Shown here: piece by piece, positions 42,467-51,130 of the stretch | How positions within the stretch are numbered: position 1 is the stretch's first letter | How the letters are laid out: each line of letters starts with the position of its first letter | Assembly (NCBI RefSeq): GCF_003627755.1 | Contig: NZ_CP032695.1 | Coordinates: 124,001-188,000 of the forward strand | From: Rhizobium jaguaris | GTDB taxonomy: Bacteria; Pseudomonadota; Alphaproteobacteria; Rhizobiales; Rhizobiaceae | Direction of reading: 5' to 3' | DNA length: 64,000 nucleotides | The notes under the pieces: generated by a model | The model's input: only the letters and a program-made list of their open reading frames with translations | What the model was told of the DNA's origin: nothing | Database searches by the model: none | Translations under genes and position numbers: made by a program

Positions 42467-43507
42467 ATGGCAATCGCCTTCAAGCAGGAAACGTTCCGGG
42501 ACGATTTCAGCTATCGAAACAGTCCGGAAAATATCCGGCGTTTTCCCTTTCCCTTCGACCGCGACGAGTACATGTATTCCGTCAACATGGAACCGCATGT
42601 GAAGGGGCAAAATGGAACCGTTTACGAAAGCCTCATCGATGTCGATGAGCATTATGTTGCCGAAATGCGCGACCGGGCTCTCGTGCTGAAGGAGGATCCG
42701 CTGCGCTATCAGGCGCTGCCGCATATGATGACGGCACAATGGGACACGCTGGAACTGTTGATGGAAGAACAGGCCTCCGGCTATCCCGAACACTTCTCCC
42801 TGGTCAAAAACGGTGACCAGTGGCGTTGGATCAATCGGCCACTCGGCATCGATGACAGCTTCACGTTCGGGGATGCGTCGACGCTGCCCTATGAGCCGTT
42901 CGAATATATCACCCGTCAGGCCCAGGGCGACTTCTGCATCGTCGACCAGCGCGACGGCAACCTCTGGATGGATGCCGGCATGGTCACAACACAGGCCGAC
43001 TGGTCGCTCGATTTCGACATCGGCATGAATTTCATGGAATGGCATGGACCGGTGCCGCTCGCCCATCAGATCGGCATCTTCGACCGCGCGCTGAAATTCC
43101 TCCTGAACCTGCAACAGGGCAAGCCGACGCGCCGCTTCAACTGGACGATGACCATCAATCCGCGCCTCGACACCAGCCCGGAAAACTATCCCAAATGGGG
43201 CCCGGACCGCACGACGGTAACACCCGACAATGTCGGCGAGAAAGTGCATCTGCGCGTCGAATTGCAGAGTCTATGGCGCCTGCCGCGTTCGAACGCAATT
43301 CTGTTCGTCATCCGCTGCTATCTGATGAACATGAGCGAACTCGTCACCGTCCCGAAATGGGCGCGACGGTTTCCGCGTGTGCTGCGCACGCTGCCGCCGG
43401 AACTGATCGACTACAAGGGGCTCACACGCTTCCGCGAGACCACGATCGACTGGCTTTCAAAATACGACGACGGCGCCTCGACCAGTCCCGGCTTCTTCCC
43501 GGATTGA
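42467..43507 (+). CDS. dmmC: Heme-dependent oxidative N-demethylase (DUF3445; DmmC-like)
   Basis: A 346-residue DUF3445-family oxidative N-demethylase. Recognisable are RRFPFPFDRDEYMYSVNM, ALPHMMTAQWDTLELLME, DFCIVDQRDGNLWMDAGMVT, the central FDIGMNFMEWHGPVPLA and RPRSNAILFVIRCYLMN-like LWRLPRSNAILFVIRCYLMN. It would oxidise dimethylamine to methylamine and formaldehyde. It lies 27 bp after the reductase gene, with GGAGAACGG before the ATG. Confidence 0.87.
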   Translation: MAIAFKQETFRDDFSYRNSPENIRRFPFPFDRDEYMYSVNMEPHVKGQNGTVYESLIDVDEHYVAEMRDRALVLKEDPLRYQALPHMMTAQWDTLELLMEEQASGYPEHFSLVKNGDQWRWINRPLGIDDSFTFGDASTLPYEPFEYITRQAQGDFCIVDQRDGNLWMDAGMVTTQADWSLDFDIGMNFMEWHGPVPLAHQIGIFDRALKFLLNLQQGKPTRRFNWTMTINPRLDTSPENYPKWGPDRTTVTPDNVGEKVHLRVELQSLWRLPRSNAILFVIRCYLMNMSELVTVPKWARRFPRVLRTLPPELIDYKGLTRFRETTIDWLSKYDDGASTSPGFFPD

Positions 43508-43575
43508 TGCCGAACGAAGCGTTCGAACGACCGCACGCGACAAGAATTTCGATATAATCAAGAGGGGAATGCTTC

Positions 43576-44913
43576 ATGACAAGAGTTGCCGTTATCGGCG
43601 CGGGTCCCTCGGGGCTGGCACAGTTGCGCGCCTTCCAGTCGGCTGCCAAGAAGGGTGCCGACATTCCGGAAGTCGTCTGCTTCGAAAAACAGTCGGACTG
43701 GGGAGGGCTTTGGAATTACACTTGGCGGACCGGCCTAGACGAATATGGCGAGCCGGTTCACGGCAGCATGTATCGTTACCTGTGGTCGAACGGCCCGAAG
43801 GAATGCCTGGAATTCGCAGACTATTCGTTCGAGGAGCATTTCGGCAAGCCGATCGCCTCCTATCCGCCACGTGCCGTCCTCTGGGACTATATCAAGGGAC
43901 GCGTTGAGAAAGCGGATGTGCGCAAGTGGGTTCGCTTCAGCACGCCGGTGCGCATGGTGCGTTTCGATGAGGAGGCGAAGAAATTCACGGTCACGGCGCA
44001 CGACCGCGTCGAAGATCGCATGTATGACGAGGCGTTCGATTATGTCGTGGTCGCCACCGGACATTTCTCGACGCCGAACGTTCCCTATTTCGAGGGTGTC
44101 AAGACCTTCAACGGCCGTGTGCTGCATGCCCATGACTTCCGCGATGCGCTGGAATTCAAGGGCAAGGACATCCTCATCGTCGGCCGCAGCTATTCGGCCG
44201 AAGACATTGGATCGCAATGCTGGAAATACGGCGCCAAGTCGGTGACGACGAGCTACCGCTCGAAGCCGATGGGCTTCAAATGGCCGGAGAATTTCGAGGA
44301 ACGGCCACTACTGACCCGACTTGAAAACAAGACGGCGTACTTTCTCGATGGATCATCGAAGGATGTCGACGCGCTGATCCTCTGCACCGGATATCAACAC
44401 CATTTCCCCTTCCTGCCGGACGAGTTGCGCTTGAAGACCGCCAACCGGCTGTGGGCCGACGGCCTCTACAAGGGCGTGATCTTCGACAAGAATCCGCAAC
44501 TCTTCTACATCGGCATGCAGGACCAATTTTATACCTTCAACATGTTCGACGTGCAGGCCTGGTGGGCGCGCGACGTTATGATGGGCCGCATCAAGCTGCC
44601 ATCGGAAGAGGGCCTGAAGGCGAATTTCGACATGTGGCGCGCCCGCGAGGAAACGCTGGAAGATGCCGAGCAGATGATCTGGTACCAGGGCGATTACGTG
44701 AAGGAGCTGCTTGCCGAAACCGACTATCCGAGCTTCGACATCGAAGGCACCAACAAGACCTTCATGGAGTGGGAGCACCACAAGGCGGAGAACGTCATGG
44801 GTTTCCGCGACCATGCCTATCGCTCGCTGATGACCGGCAACATGTCGCCGAAGCATCATACGCCCTGGGTCGATGCACTTGACGATTCCATGGAGGAATA
44901 TCTGCGCAACTAG
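43576..44913 (+). CDS. tmm: Trimethylamine monooxygenase
   Basis: A 445-residue class B flavin monooxygenase. The FAD motif [12 protein letters not shown] is at residue 6, [20 protein letters not shown] follows, and the NADPH motif is [18 protein letters not shown]. The fingerprint region is [19 protein letters not shown]. Length and motifs match bacterial Tmm, which oxidises TMA to TMAO. The gene is preceded by GAGGGGAATG and ends before a 9-bp hairpin. It sits between the dmm genes and tdm, making the pathway order TMA to TMAO to DMA explicit. Confidence 0.92.
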   Translation: MTRVAVIGAGPSGLAQLRAFQSAAKKGADIPEVVCFEKQSDWGGLWNYTWRTGLDEYGEPVHGSMYRYLWSNGPKECLEFADYSFEEHFGKPIASYPPRAVLWDYIKGRVEKADVRKWVRFSTPVRMVRFDEEAKKFTVTAHDRVEDRMYDEAFDYVVVATGHFSTPNVPYFEGVKTFNGRVLHAHDFRDALEFKGKDILIVGRSYSAEDIGSQCWKYGAKSVTTSYRSKPMGFKWPENFEERPLLTRLENKTAYFLDGSSKDVDALILCTGYQHHFPFLPDELRLKTANRLWADGLYKGVIFDKNPQLFYIGMQDQFYTFNMFDVQAWWARDVMMGRIKLPSEEGLKANFDMWRAREETLEDAEQMIWYQGDYVKELLAETDYPSFDIEGTNKTFMEWEHHKAENVMGFRDHAYRSLMTGNMSPKHHTPWVDALDDSMEEYLRN

Positions 44914-44933
44914 TGGCCTCCAGTGTTGCGTAA

Positions 44934-44966
44934 CCGGCAAGGCGCGCGCGCCGTCGCCCTTGCCGG
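44934..44966 (+). terminator. Hairpin after tmm
   Basis: CCGGCAAGG (44934-44942) pairs with CCTTGCCGG (44958-44966) over a 15-nt GC-rich loop, 20 bp after the tmm stop. There is no T-run, so termination would be partial. Confidence 0.4.
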
Positions 44967-45019
44967 CCTATTCGAGACGAAATGAAGCAATTTGATCCGC
45001 AATTCCTTTTTCTTCGGGC

Positions 45020-45628
45020 ATGGTCTTCATGGATTTTCAAACGAGCATTCTCGGCCGCATGAGCGGCTTTCTCTATCGTTGCCGCGCCGATGAGAACTAT
45101 ACGATGCTGGAAATGACCGACGGCATCGAGCGTGTCTTCGGCTATCCCGCGGATGAAATCATCGGCAATCGGACACGGACCTTCACTTCGATCATGTGCG
45201 GGGATGACGTGCCTCTCATGGACAATGTCGTCGGCATGGCGCTGGAAAAGCACACCGATTGGACGATGGAATACCGCATCCGTCACAATAACGGGCATTA
45301 CATCTGGGTGACGGAAACCGGCGGCGGTGTTTGGGCCGAGAACGGCGAGCTGCTTTATCTGGAAGGCAGCATCATCAATATCGAATCGCTCTATCAGCGC
45401 ATAGACGAGCAGACGGCCGACATGCGAGTGACGGTGTCGAAGACCGGCGAGATCCTGCAGTCACTGCGTTACCTGAAATTGCTTGCCGTCAACGCCGGCA
45501 TCGAGGCGGCAAGAGCCGGAACCGCGGGATCCGGCTTCGCGGTCTTGGCGGCGGAAATGCGTACGCTCGCCAACTCCTCGGAAGAGGCGGCGCGGGCGAT
45601 CTCGAATGCTCAGCGCAAGACGGATTGA
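45020..45628 (+). CDS. Small soluble PAS-chemoreceptor-type protein
   Basis: A 202-residue protein with no membrane segment. Residues 1-125 form a PAS domain (MTDGIERVFGYPADEIIG, WTMEYRIRHNNGHYIWVTET). Residues 140-200 match only the hairpin tip of chemoreceptors: KLLAVNAGIEAARAGTAGSG, FAVLAAEMRTLANSSEEAAR, compared with [19 protein letters not shown] in the full receptor at 2793. The long methylation and coiled-coil regions are missing. It may interact with CheA/CheW or act as a cytoplasmic sensor of amine oxidation or redox state. It lies after tmm and ends 3 bp before the convergent tdm stop. It could be a truncated receptor instead. Confidence 0.75.
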   Translation: MVFMDFQTSILGRMSGFLYRCRADENYTMLEMTDGIERVFGYPADEIIGNRTRTFTSIMCGDDVPLMDNVVGMALEKHTDWTMEYRIRHNNGHYIWVTETGGGVWAENGELLYLEGSIINIESLYQRIDEQTADMRVTVSKTGEILQSLRYLKLLAVNAGIEAARAGTAGSGFAVLAAEMRTLANSSEEAARAISNAQRKTD

Positions 45629-45631
45629 AGC

Positions 45632-48001
45632 TCAGGACCGTGGCCGCGTCTTTTGCGGGTCGTAGTGTGAGAGCGGCACGATGATGGCCGGCAAGCGTTT
45701 TTGCTGGCCGTCGAGTTTGCCGATCTCGACCGCTGTGCCGACCGTGGCATGGGTCACGTCAATGCGGGCAAGCGCGATCGTCTTGCCGAGAATCGGCGAG
45801 CGGGTGGCGCTGGTGACGACGCCGACCTGTGCTCGGCCGATATGAACACAATCGCCATGGCCGACCGCCTCATTGGCCTGGACATCCAGCCCGACCAGAA
45901 GGTGGCGTGGGTTCTCCTTGCGGCGGATCAGCGCCTCGCGGCCTATGAAATCGTCTTGTTTGGATTTCAGCGGCACGGTGAAACCGATGCCGGCCTCGAA
46001 GGGGTCGGTCTGATCGGTGAATTCGTGATGGGCAAAAATCAGCCCCGCCTCGATGCGCACCATGTCTAGGGCCTCAAGACCCATGGGCTTCAGACCATGC
46101 GGCTGGCCTGACTCCCAGACTGCGTCGAAGACAGTCAAAGCATCTTTGGGATGGCAGAAGATTTCGTAACCGAGTTCGCCGGTATAGCCGGTGCGCGAGA
46201 CAACGACAGGAGCACCCTCGAAGCCGCCGATGCGGCCGACGGAAAAGCGGAACCATTCGAGTTCGCCGATCGTCGGCTGGCGCGGCGCTGTCCAGATGAT
46301 CTCCCTCAAAATGTCGCGGCTCTTCGGTCCCTGCACGGCGATATTATGCATCTGGTCGGTCGATGAGCGCACCCAGGCCTTGAAGCCCTTTTTCTCGGCC
46401 TGCTCGCGCAGCCAGATGCCGCTGTAGTCATCGCCGCCGATCCAACGGAAATTCTTGTCGCCGAGCCGGAAGAGCGTGCCGTCGTCGATCATACCGCCGT
46501 TTTCGTAGCACATGGCGGAGTAGACGACCTGGCCGGTCGAAAGCTTGCGGACATCGCGTGTCAGGCAATATTGCAGCAGCTCTTCGGCATCCGGTCCCGT
46601 GACCTCGAACTTTCGGAGCGGCGAGAGATCGATAACCGCCGCTCGTTCCCGGCAGGCCCAATATTCCTCGACCGGGCCTTCGGCCGCAAAGCGGTTCGGC
46701 AGCCAGTAGCCGCGATATTCGGTGTAATCCCGCGTCAGGGCGGAGAGACGGGGATGGAAGGCGGTTTCCCGCGTCAGTTCGGCGTCTGAATCAGGGGTCA
46801 TGCGATAGGCTACCGCTCGTGAGAATTTCTCTTTTCCGGAAAAGGTGCGGACATGGATATCCGTCGGATCCCAGCCGTTTGCCGCATCGATATCATCAGG
46901 GCAAGAGGAGGAGACACAGACAAGGTCCGTCAGCGCCCGCATCAGCACATAGTCGCCCGGCCGCGACCAGGGCTCGTCGAGGTAGAGCTGATTGTTGTGA
47001 TCGATATTGGTATTGTAGAAATAGTTGAGTGCTTCCCAGCCCTTGCGGCCGGCTATGCCATAAGGCGCCAGCGCTGCATTGAAGTTGTCCGTGCAGTTTG
47101 CATGCCCCGGATAGCCCATATCGTCGTAATAACGGGAGTTGCAGGCGGTCGCGAAGGCGTCGTGGCGGCCAACCGTGTCCTGGACGATCTCCACCAGTGG
47201 CTCGAAATCGCGGTCGAAAGCCTTGGACGGCAAGCCCGGCGTCGGGTAGCTGCGGCCGAGCAAAGTGCGTGTGACGGTGGAATCGAGCGCCAGATCCAGG
47301 CCTTTGTCCACCTTGCGTGCAGCAAAAGCCTGAAAATCGGTGCATTGCCGGCCATAGACGTCGATGATCTGGATGAACTCGCCCGCGCGGACGAAATAGG
47401 CGGATGCGGTCGCGGCCCTGATGCGGATATCTTCGATCGGATCGGCCACTGGCTCGGGCAGGGCGGAGAGATAGTCGCGGATGACTCGGCTGCGCCGGAT
47501 CCTGATCTCGATCGGCGTTGCCGTATCCTGCGTCTGCGGCGACATTGCTTCGCCCGGCGCTGCAACGATCAGTAGGCCTTCCAGGGCGATGGCAAATTCA
47601 ACCTTGCTGCCAGGAGACGAGGCTTGTCCAAAGATTCGAACGGTACCAGCCGAAGCGAGATCGGCGCCACGCCGCTGCAGGGCGGTGCGTGTTCGGATCG
47701 CACTTTCCGCGTCGGAGGACAGGATGCCCTTCAGTCCCTCGGCGGCATTCGTAAAGGCGGCACCGAGGCCCTCAGATTGGAAACGGCCGTTCTCGCCGAG
47801 AAAGGAAATCTCGCAGACCTGACCGCCCTCACTGTCGGTCACCGCCACATGATCGCCGGGCTCGACGCGCACGACCAGCGATCCACCGCCCTTGCAGCGG
47901 TAGCGCTCGGTATCGCCCGGTAGCGTCGGTATGCCGGGATAGCGGACGATGCTAGCCGAAATGGGCCGAGCCCCGGCCATCGTCGGATGGAGATTTCGCA
48001 T
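45632..48001 (-). CDS. tdm: Trimethylamine N-oxide demethylase (Tdm; DUF1989-GcvT fusion)
   Basis: A 789-residue two-domain enzyme. The N-terminal half is a DUF1989-type domain; Cys287, Cys303 and Cys367 (in ATACNSRYY, HANCTDNFN and SSSCPDDID) show the 16- and 64-residue spacings I associate with the zinc ligands of characterised Tdm. The C-terminal half (from about 415) is a GcvT-like THF-binding domain (ENGGMIDDGTLFRLGDKNF, VVSRTGYTGELGYEIF). It splits TMAO into dimethylamine and formaldehyde, the latter caught by THF. The start at 47999-48001 has AGAGGG upstream. It converges on the PAS protein and diverges from the permease. Confidence 0.92.
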   Translation of the reverse strand: MRNLHPTMAGARPISASIVRYPGIPTLPGDTERYRCKGGGSLVVRVEPGDHVAVTDSEGGQVCEISFLGENGRFQSEGLGAAFTNAAEGLKGILSSDAESAIRTRTALQRRGADLASAGTVRIFGQASSPGSKVEFAIALEGLLIVAAPGEAMSPQTQDTATPIEIRIRRSRVIRDYLSALPEPVADPIEDIRIRAATASAYFVRAGEFIQIIDVYGRQCTDFQAFAARKVDKGLDLALDSTVTRTLLGRSYPTPGLPSKAFDRDFEPLVEIVQDTVGRHDAFATACNSRYYDDMGYPGHANCTDNFNAALAPYGIAGRKGWEALNYFYNTNIDHNNQLYLDEPWSRPGDYVLMRALTDLVCVSSSCPDDIDAANGWDPTDIHVRTFSGKEKFSRAVAYRMTPDSDAELTRETAFHPRLSALTRDYTEYRGYWLPNRFAAEGPVEEYWACRERAAVIDLSPLRKFEVTGPDAEELLQYCLTRDVRKLSTGQVVYSAMCYENGGMIDDGTLFRLGDKNFRWIGGDDYSGIWLREQAEKKGFKAWVRSSTDQMHNIAVQGPKSRDILREIIWTAPRQPTIGELEWFRFSVGRIGGFEGAPVVVSRTGYTGELGYEIFCHPKDALTVFDAVWESGQPHGLKPMGLEALDMVRIEAGLIFAHHEFTDQTDPFEAGIGFTVPLKSKQDDFIGREALIRRKENPRHLLVGLDVQANEAVGHGDCVHIGRAQVGVVTSATRSPILGKTIALARIDVTHATVGTAVEIGKLDGQQKRLPAIIVPLSHYDPQKTRPRS

Positions 48002-48091
48002 GTGACCCTCTTGAGGGGAATGATGTGCATCGCAGCACTCTGGTCATGCTGACAAAATGCTCTCCGAAAGTAAAGGGATATTGACTAAAAA

Positions 48092-48107
48092 GAAAAAATC
48101 TTCACTA
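48092..48107. promoter_or_regulatory. AT-rich motif between tdm and the permease
   Basis: GAAAAAATCTTCACTA lies in the 246-bp divergent promoter region between tdm and the APC permease and closely matches motifs before the XRE-cupin gene (32513) and glxB (33276). Confidence 0.35.
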
Positions 48108-48247
48108 TGTATAAAGGGTCGAGACTCGGAAATCCGTGTGGGAATACGGACGTTAAAACCACCGGCAGGCCTGCGATGCCATGGGAGGCACGTTCAGGGA
48201 GACGTACGAGAGATACGTCCGGAACAACAGAATGGGGAACTTCACCG

Positions 48248-50032
48248 ATGACGGATTTAGTCGACGCCGGCGTAGCAGCCGGCACCGAAGGTAAGCTTAT
48301 ACGCGCGCTCGACTGGAAGGGCGCATTCTGGGTTGCTGCGGGCGTACCGCCGCTCGTTCTCTTTTCCATCGGCGGCATCGCGGGTGCGACCGGCAAGCTT
48401 GCCTTTGCCGTGTGGATCATCTCGATGATCATGGGATTTCTGCAATCCTTCACTTACGCGGAAATTGCTGGAATGTTCGGCAACAAGTCCGGCGGCGCCT
48501 CGGTCTATGGTGCCACCGCATGGCTGCGCTATTCGAAGTTCATCGCGCCGCTCTCCGTCTGGTGCAATTGGTTCGCCTGGTCGCCGGTGCTGTCCCTTGG
48601 CTGCGCTATCGCGGCCGGTTATATCTTGAATGCCTTCTTCCCGATTCCAGCGGCGGATTCGCAGGCCGTCATCGCCTGGATCAGCGCGCATGCCGCTTCC
48701 GTAACGGCCGATAGCCCTCGCGTCGCCGAATATATTGCCGCCCATGCCGGTACCTCGGCGGAAGACGCCGTCAAGGCACTACTGAGCGCCGACGGCATTG
48801 CCGCGCTGACGCCGCCAATCCGGAGCTGGTCGCTTCTCAGCTTCAGCATTCCGTTCCTCGCAACCGCCAATATCAACGCCACCTTCTTTATAGGTGGGAT
48901 CCTGATGCTGATCATCTTCGCGATCCAGCATCGTGGTATTTCCGAAACGGCAAGTGTCCAGAAATGGCTGGCGATCATCGTTCTCGTGCCGCTGCTCATC
49001 ATCGGCCTCTATCCGATCGTCAGCGGCCAGATCGTCGCTGCCAATGTCACCGGCCTCGTTCCGCCGACGGCGGCCTATGCCGGCACCGACGGCAGTTGGA
49101 GCAATGGCGGATGGACGCTCTTTCTCGGCGGCCTCTACATCGCCGCCTGGTCGACCTACGGTTTCGAAACCGCCGTCTGCTATACCCGCGAGCTCAAGAA
49201 CCCGAAGACTGACACGTTCAAGGCGATCTTCTATTCCGGTCTTGTCTGCTGCCTGTTCTTCTTCCTCGTACCCTTCGCCTTCCAGGGCGTGCTTGGCCAT
49301 GCCGGCATGTTGGCGCCTGGCATCGTTGACGGCACCGGGGTGGCGGAAGCGCTCGGCGGCCTGATCGGCGCCGGCCGCATCGTCACGCAGCTCCTCGTCG
49401 TCCTGATGATCCTCGCCCTCTTCCTGGCCATTATGACAGCGATGGCAGGTTCTTCGCGGACGCTCTACCAAGGTTCGAAGGATGGCTGGCTGCCGAAATA
49501 TCTCGACCATGTCAACGGGAACGGCGCACCAACCAGGGCGATGTGGACGGACTTCGCGTTCAATCTCTGCCTTCTGGCGATCGCTTCGGATGCAAGCGGT
49601 TACTTCTTCGTGCTCGCTGTCTCCAACGTCGGCTACATCATCTTCAATTTCCTGAACCTGAATTCGGGCTGGATCCATCGCGTCGACTCCGGCCACATCG
49701 AACGCCCCTGGAAGGCACCGACTTGGTTGATCGGCCTCAACACAGTTCTCGCCTTCGTCAATGCCCTCTTCCTTGGTGCCGGCGCCAAGGTCTGGGGCTA
49801 CGCCAACGCTCTCTGGGTCGGCTTTGCCTTCGCCGCGCTGATCCTGCCGGTCTTCGCCTATCGACACTATGTCCGCGATGGCGGCAAGTTCCCGGCCGGC
49901 GCCATGGAGGATCTCGGCCTGGTTGGACAGGATTTGGGTGTCAAAAAGGCGGGTACTTTGCCGTATGTGGCGCTCGCCGGCGGCCTCGCCATCGTGTTGA
50001 TCGCCAATTGGATTTTCCAACTGCCAGCATAG
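48248..50032 (+). CDS. APC-family permease
   Basis: A 594-residue amino acid-polyamine-organocation transporter. I use the ATG at 48248 (MTDLVDAGVAAG) after GGGGAAC; the frame opens at 48107 without membrane sequence. The first helices read PLVLFSIGGIAGATG and FAVWIISMIMGFLQSFTYAE, with the APC consensus FGNKSGGASVYG. About 12 helices are predicted, with an unusual 85-residue insertion (residues about 150-235) after helix four. Divergent from tdm, it is a good candidate importer of TMA, TMAO or another methylated amine, replacing the TmoXVW ABC system of marine bacteria. Confidence 0.85.
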   Translation: MTDLVDAGVAAGTEGKLIRALDWKGAFWVAAGVPPLVLFSIGGIAGATGKLAFAVWIISMIMGFLQSFTYAEIAGMFGNKSGGASVYGATAWLRYSKFIAPLSVWCNWFAWSPVLSLGCAIAAGYILNAFFPIPAADSQAVIAWISAHAASVTADSPRVAEYIAAHAGTSAEDAVKALLSADGIAALTPPIRSWSLLSFSIPFLATANINATFFIGGILMLIIFAIQHRGISETASVQKWLAIIVLVPLLIIGLYPIVSGQIVAANVTGLVPPTAAYAGTDGSWSNGGWTLFLGGLYIAAWSTYGFETAVCYTRELKNPKTDTFKAIFYSGLVCCLFFFLVPFAFQGVLGHAGMLAPGIVDGTGVAEALGGLIGAGRIVTQLLVVLMILALFLAIMTAMAGSSRTLYQGSKDGWLPKYLDHVNGNGAPTRAMWTDFAFNLCLLAIASDASGYFFVLAVSNVGYIIFNFLNLNSGWIHRVDSGHIERPWKAPTWLIGLNTVLAFVNALFLGAGAKVWGYANALWVGFAFAALILPVFAYRHYVRDGGKFPAGAMEDLGLVGQDLGVKKAGTLPYVALAGGLAIVLIANWIFQLPA

Positions 50033-50326
50033 GCAGAGGCACGACCAGCATTTTCCTGTCGACACCCCATGTATCGCTGGCAGTTGCGCAGCTTGTAGAG
50101 GATCGGATGACGCCGAGGACTTACCCCCTCGGCGCTTCCATCCTTCAAAAGGGGCTGTTGCGCCGCGGGCTAGCCCGGCAGGGCGGAAACCAAGCGGGCA
50201 CGATTGGTGAAGGAGCGTACGATTAGCCGGTTGAAAGCGGAAGTTGCACCGGCTTCGAGATTGGCTTGCTCAAGTCGCGATGAGTGAACAGGCGGGCCAA
50301 TCAAGCAGGCGGCTCCGCCGAGATAC
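50033..50326. other. Gene-free stretch with terminator-like hairpin
   Basis: Non-coding. An 8-bp stem CGCCGAGG (50111-50118) / CCTCGGCG (50127-50134) follows the permease by 78 bp and may terminate it. The rest shows no gene and leads into the IS5-type relic. Confidence 0.4.
50111..50134 (+). terminator. Hairpin downstream of the APC permease
   Basis: CGCCGAGG and CCTCGGCG flank an 8-nt loop; a C/T-rich tract (CTTCCATCCTTC) follows. A plausible weak intrinsic terminator. Confidence 0.5.
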
Positions 50327-50829
50327 CTAGGGCGCGGACTGATTAGCATGCAACCAAATTTGGATTGATGCGAGTTTGACGAACGCCAGATAGTTGGCTG
50401 CGAGCTTGTCATATCGGGTTGCAACGCACCGACATTGCTTGATCTTGTTGAAGAACCGTTCGATCAAGTTGCGCGCGCCCTCGCGAGCGACCCATATCTT
50501 GATGATTGTTGTCGGCGATGCAAGCTCCGTGCTGGTGCACGCGGACGACCGAGGTATCGATCATTTGGATCGCCGCGTCACGACCTGCGGCCAGTGCATC
50601 CATGATCCGGTCCTAGACGCCAGCCCGCCGCCACCGAACGAAGCGATTGTAACAAGTGGTGCGGGGACCGTAGTTCTTCGGCAGGTCGCGCCATGGCGCA
50701 CCAGAACGTAGTACCCAAAAAGATGCCATTGAGCACGCGATGGTCATTTACGCGCCGGACGCCGCTCGGCTTGTTCGGCAGCATCGGTTTGATGGCGGTC
50801 CATTCGTGATCGCTGAGTTCGTAGCGCAT
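50327..50829 (-). pseudogene. IS5-family (IS427-like) transposase relic
   Basis: A broken transposase on the minus strand. The start MRYELSDHEWTAIKPMLPNK at 50829 is followed by PSGVRRVNDHRVLNGIF, then by frameshifts, MDALAAGRDAAIQMIDTSVV and VHQHGACIADNNHQDMGRSR in another frame. The middle is deleted: the sequence jumps to the family C-terminus (NLIERFFNKIKQCR, YDKLAANYLAFVKLASIQIW) ending near 50327. Some IS5-group elements use programmed frameshifting, but the internal deletion shows this copy is dead. Confidence 0.8.
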
Positions 50830-51130
50830 GATTCGTGCCTCCGGTTTCGGAGCTTGAATCACGTCTCGGGCCGCGCCATCAACCGGCCGCGCCCCACGGC
50901 TGTGCCACTAATGCTCTGAATTTACTTCCGCTTTCGGCGGCATAGCGGACTTGGCCGAACTTGCTATTGGCGCGACCCGGTCGCGAATGACCCGACTCCG
51001 ACATTGGCTGCTTGTTCTTGAGCCCATGTGGAGCGCCGTTTCCGCTCGCTAATGTGGTAGACTCTATCCTCGGCCTGAGGACGCATAGCTCGGAAGAGAG
51101 TCTCGTGCGGCCGAACGAGGGAAACCGCCC
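50830..51130. other. Gene-free stretch between IS relic and MBL gene
   Basis: No gene is seen. The MBL gene's promoter should be here; the IS end cannot be fixed because no clear terminal inverted repeat was found. Confidence 0.3.

Noticed and set aside
50409..50829. Programmed frameshift of an active IS427-type transposase
   Set aside because: More than one frame change and an internal deletion of the catalytic middle are present, so it is a relic.
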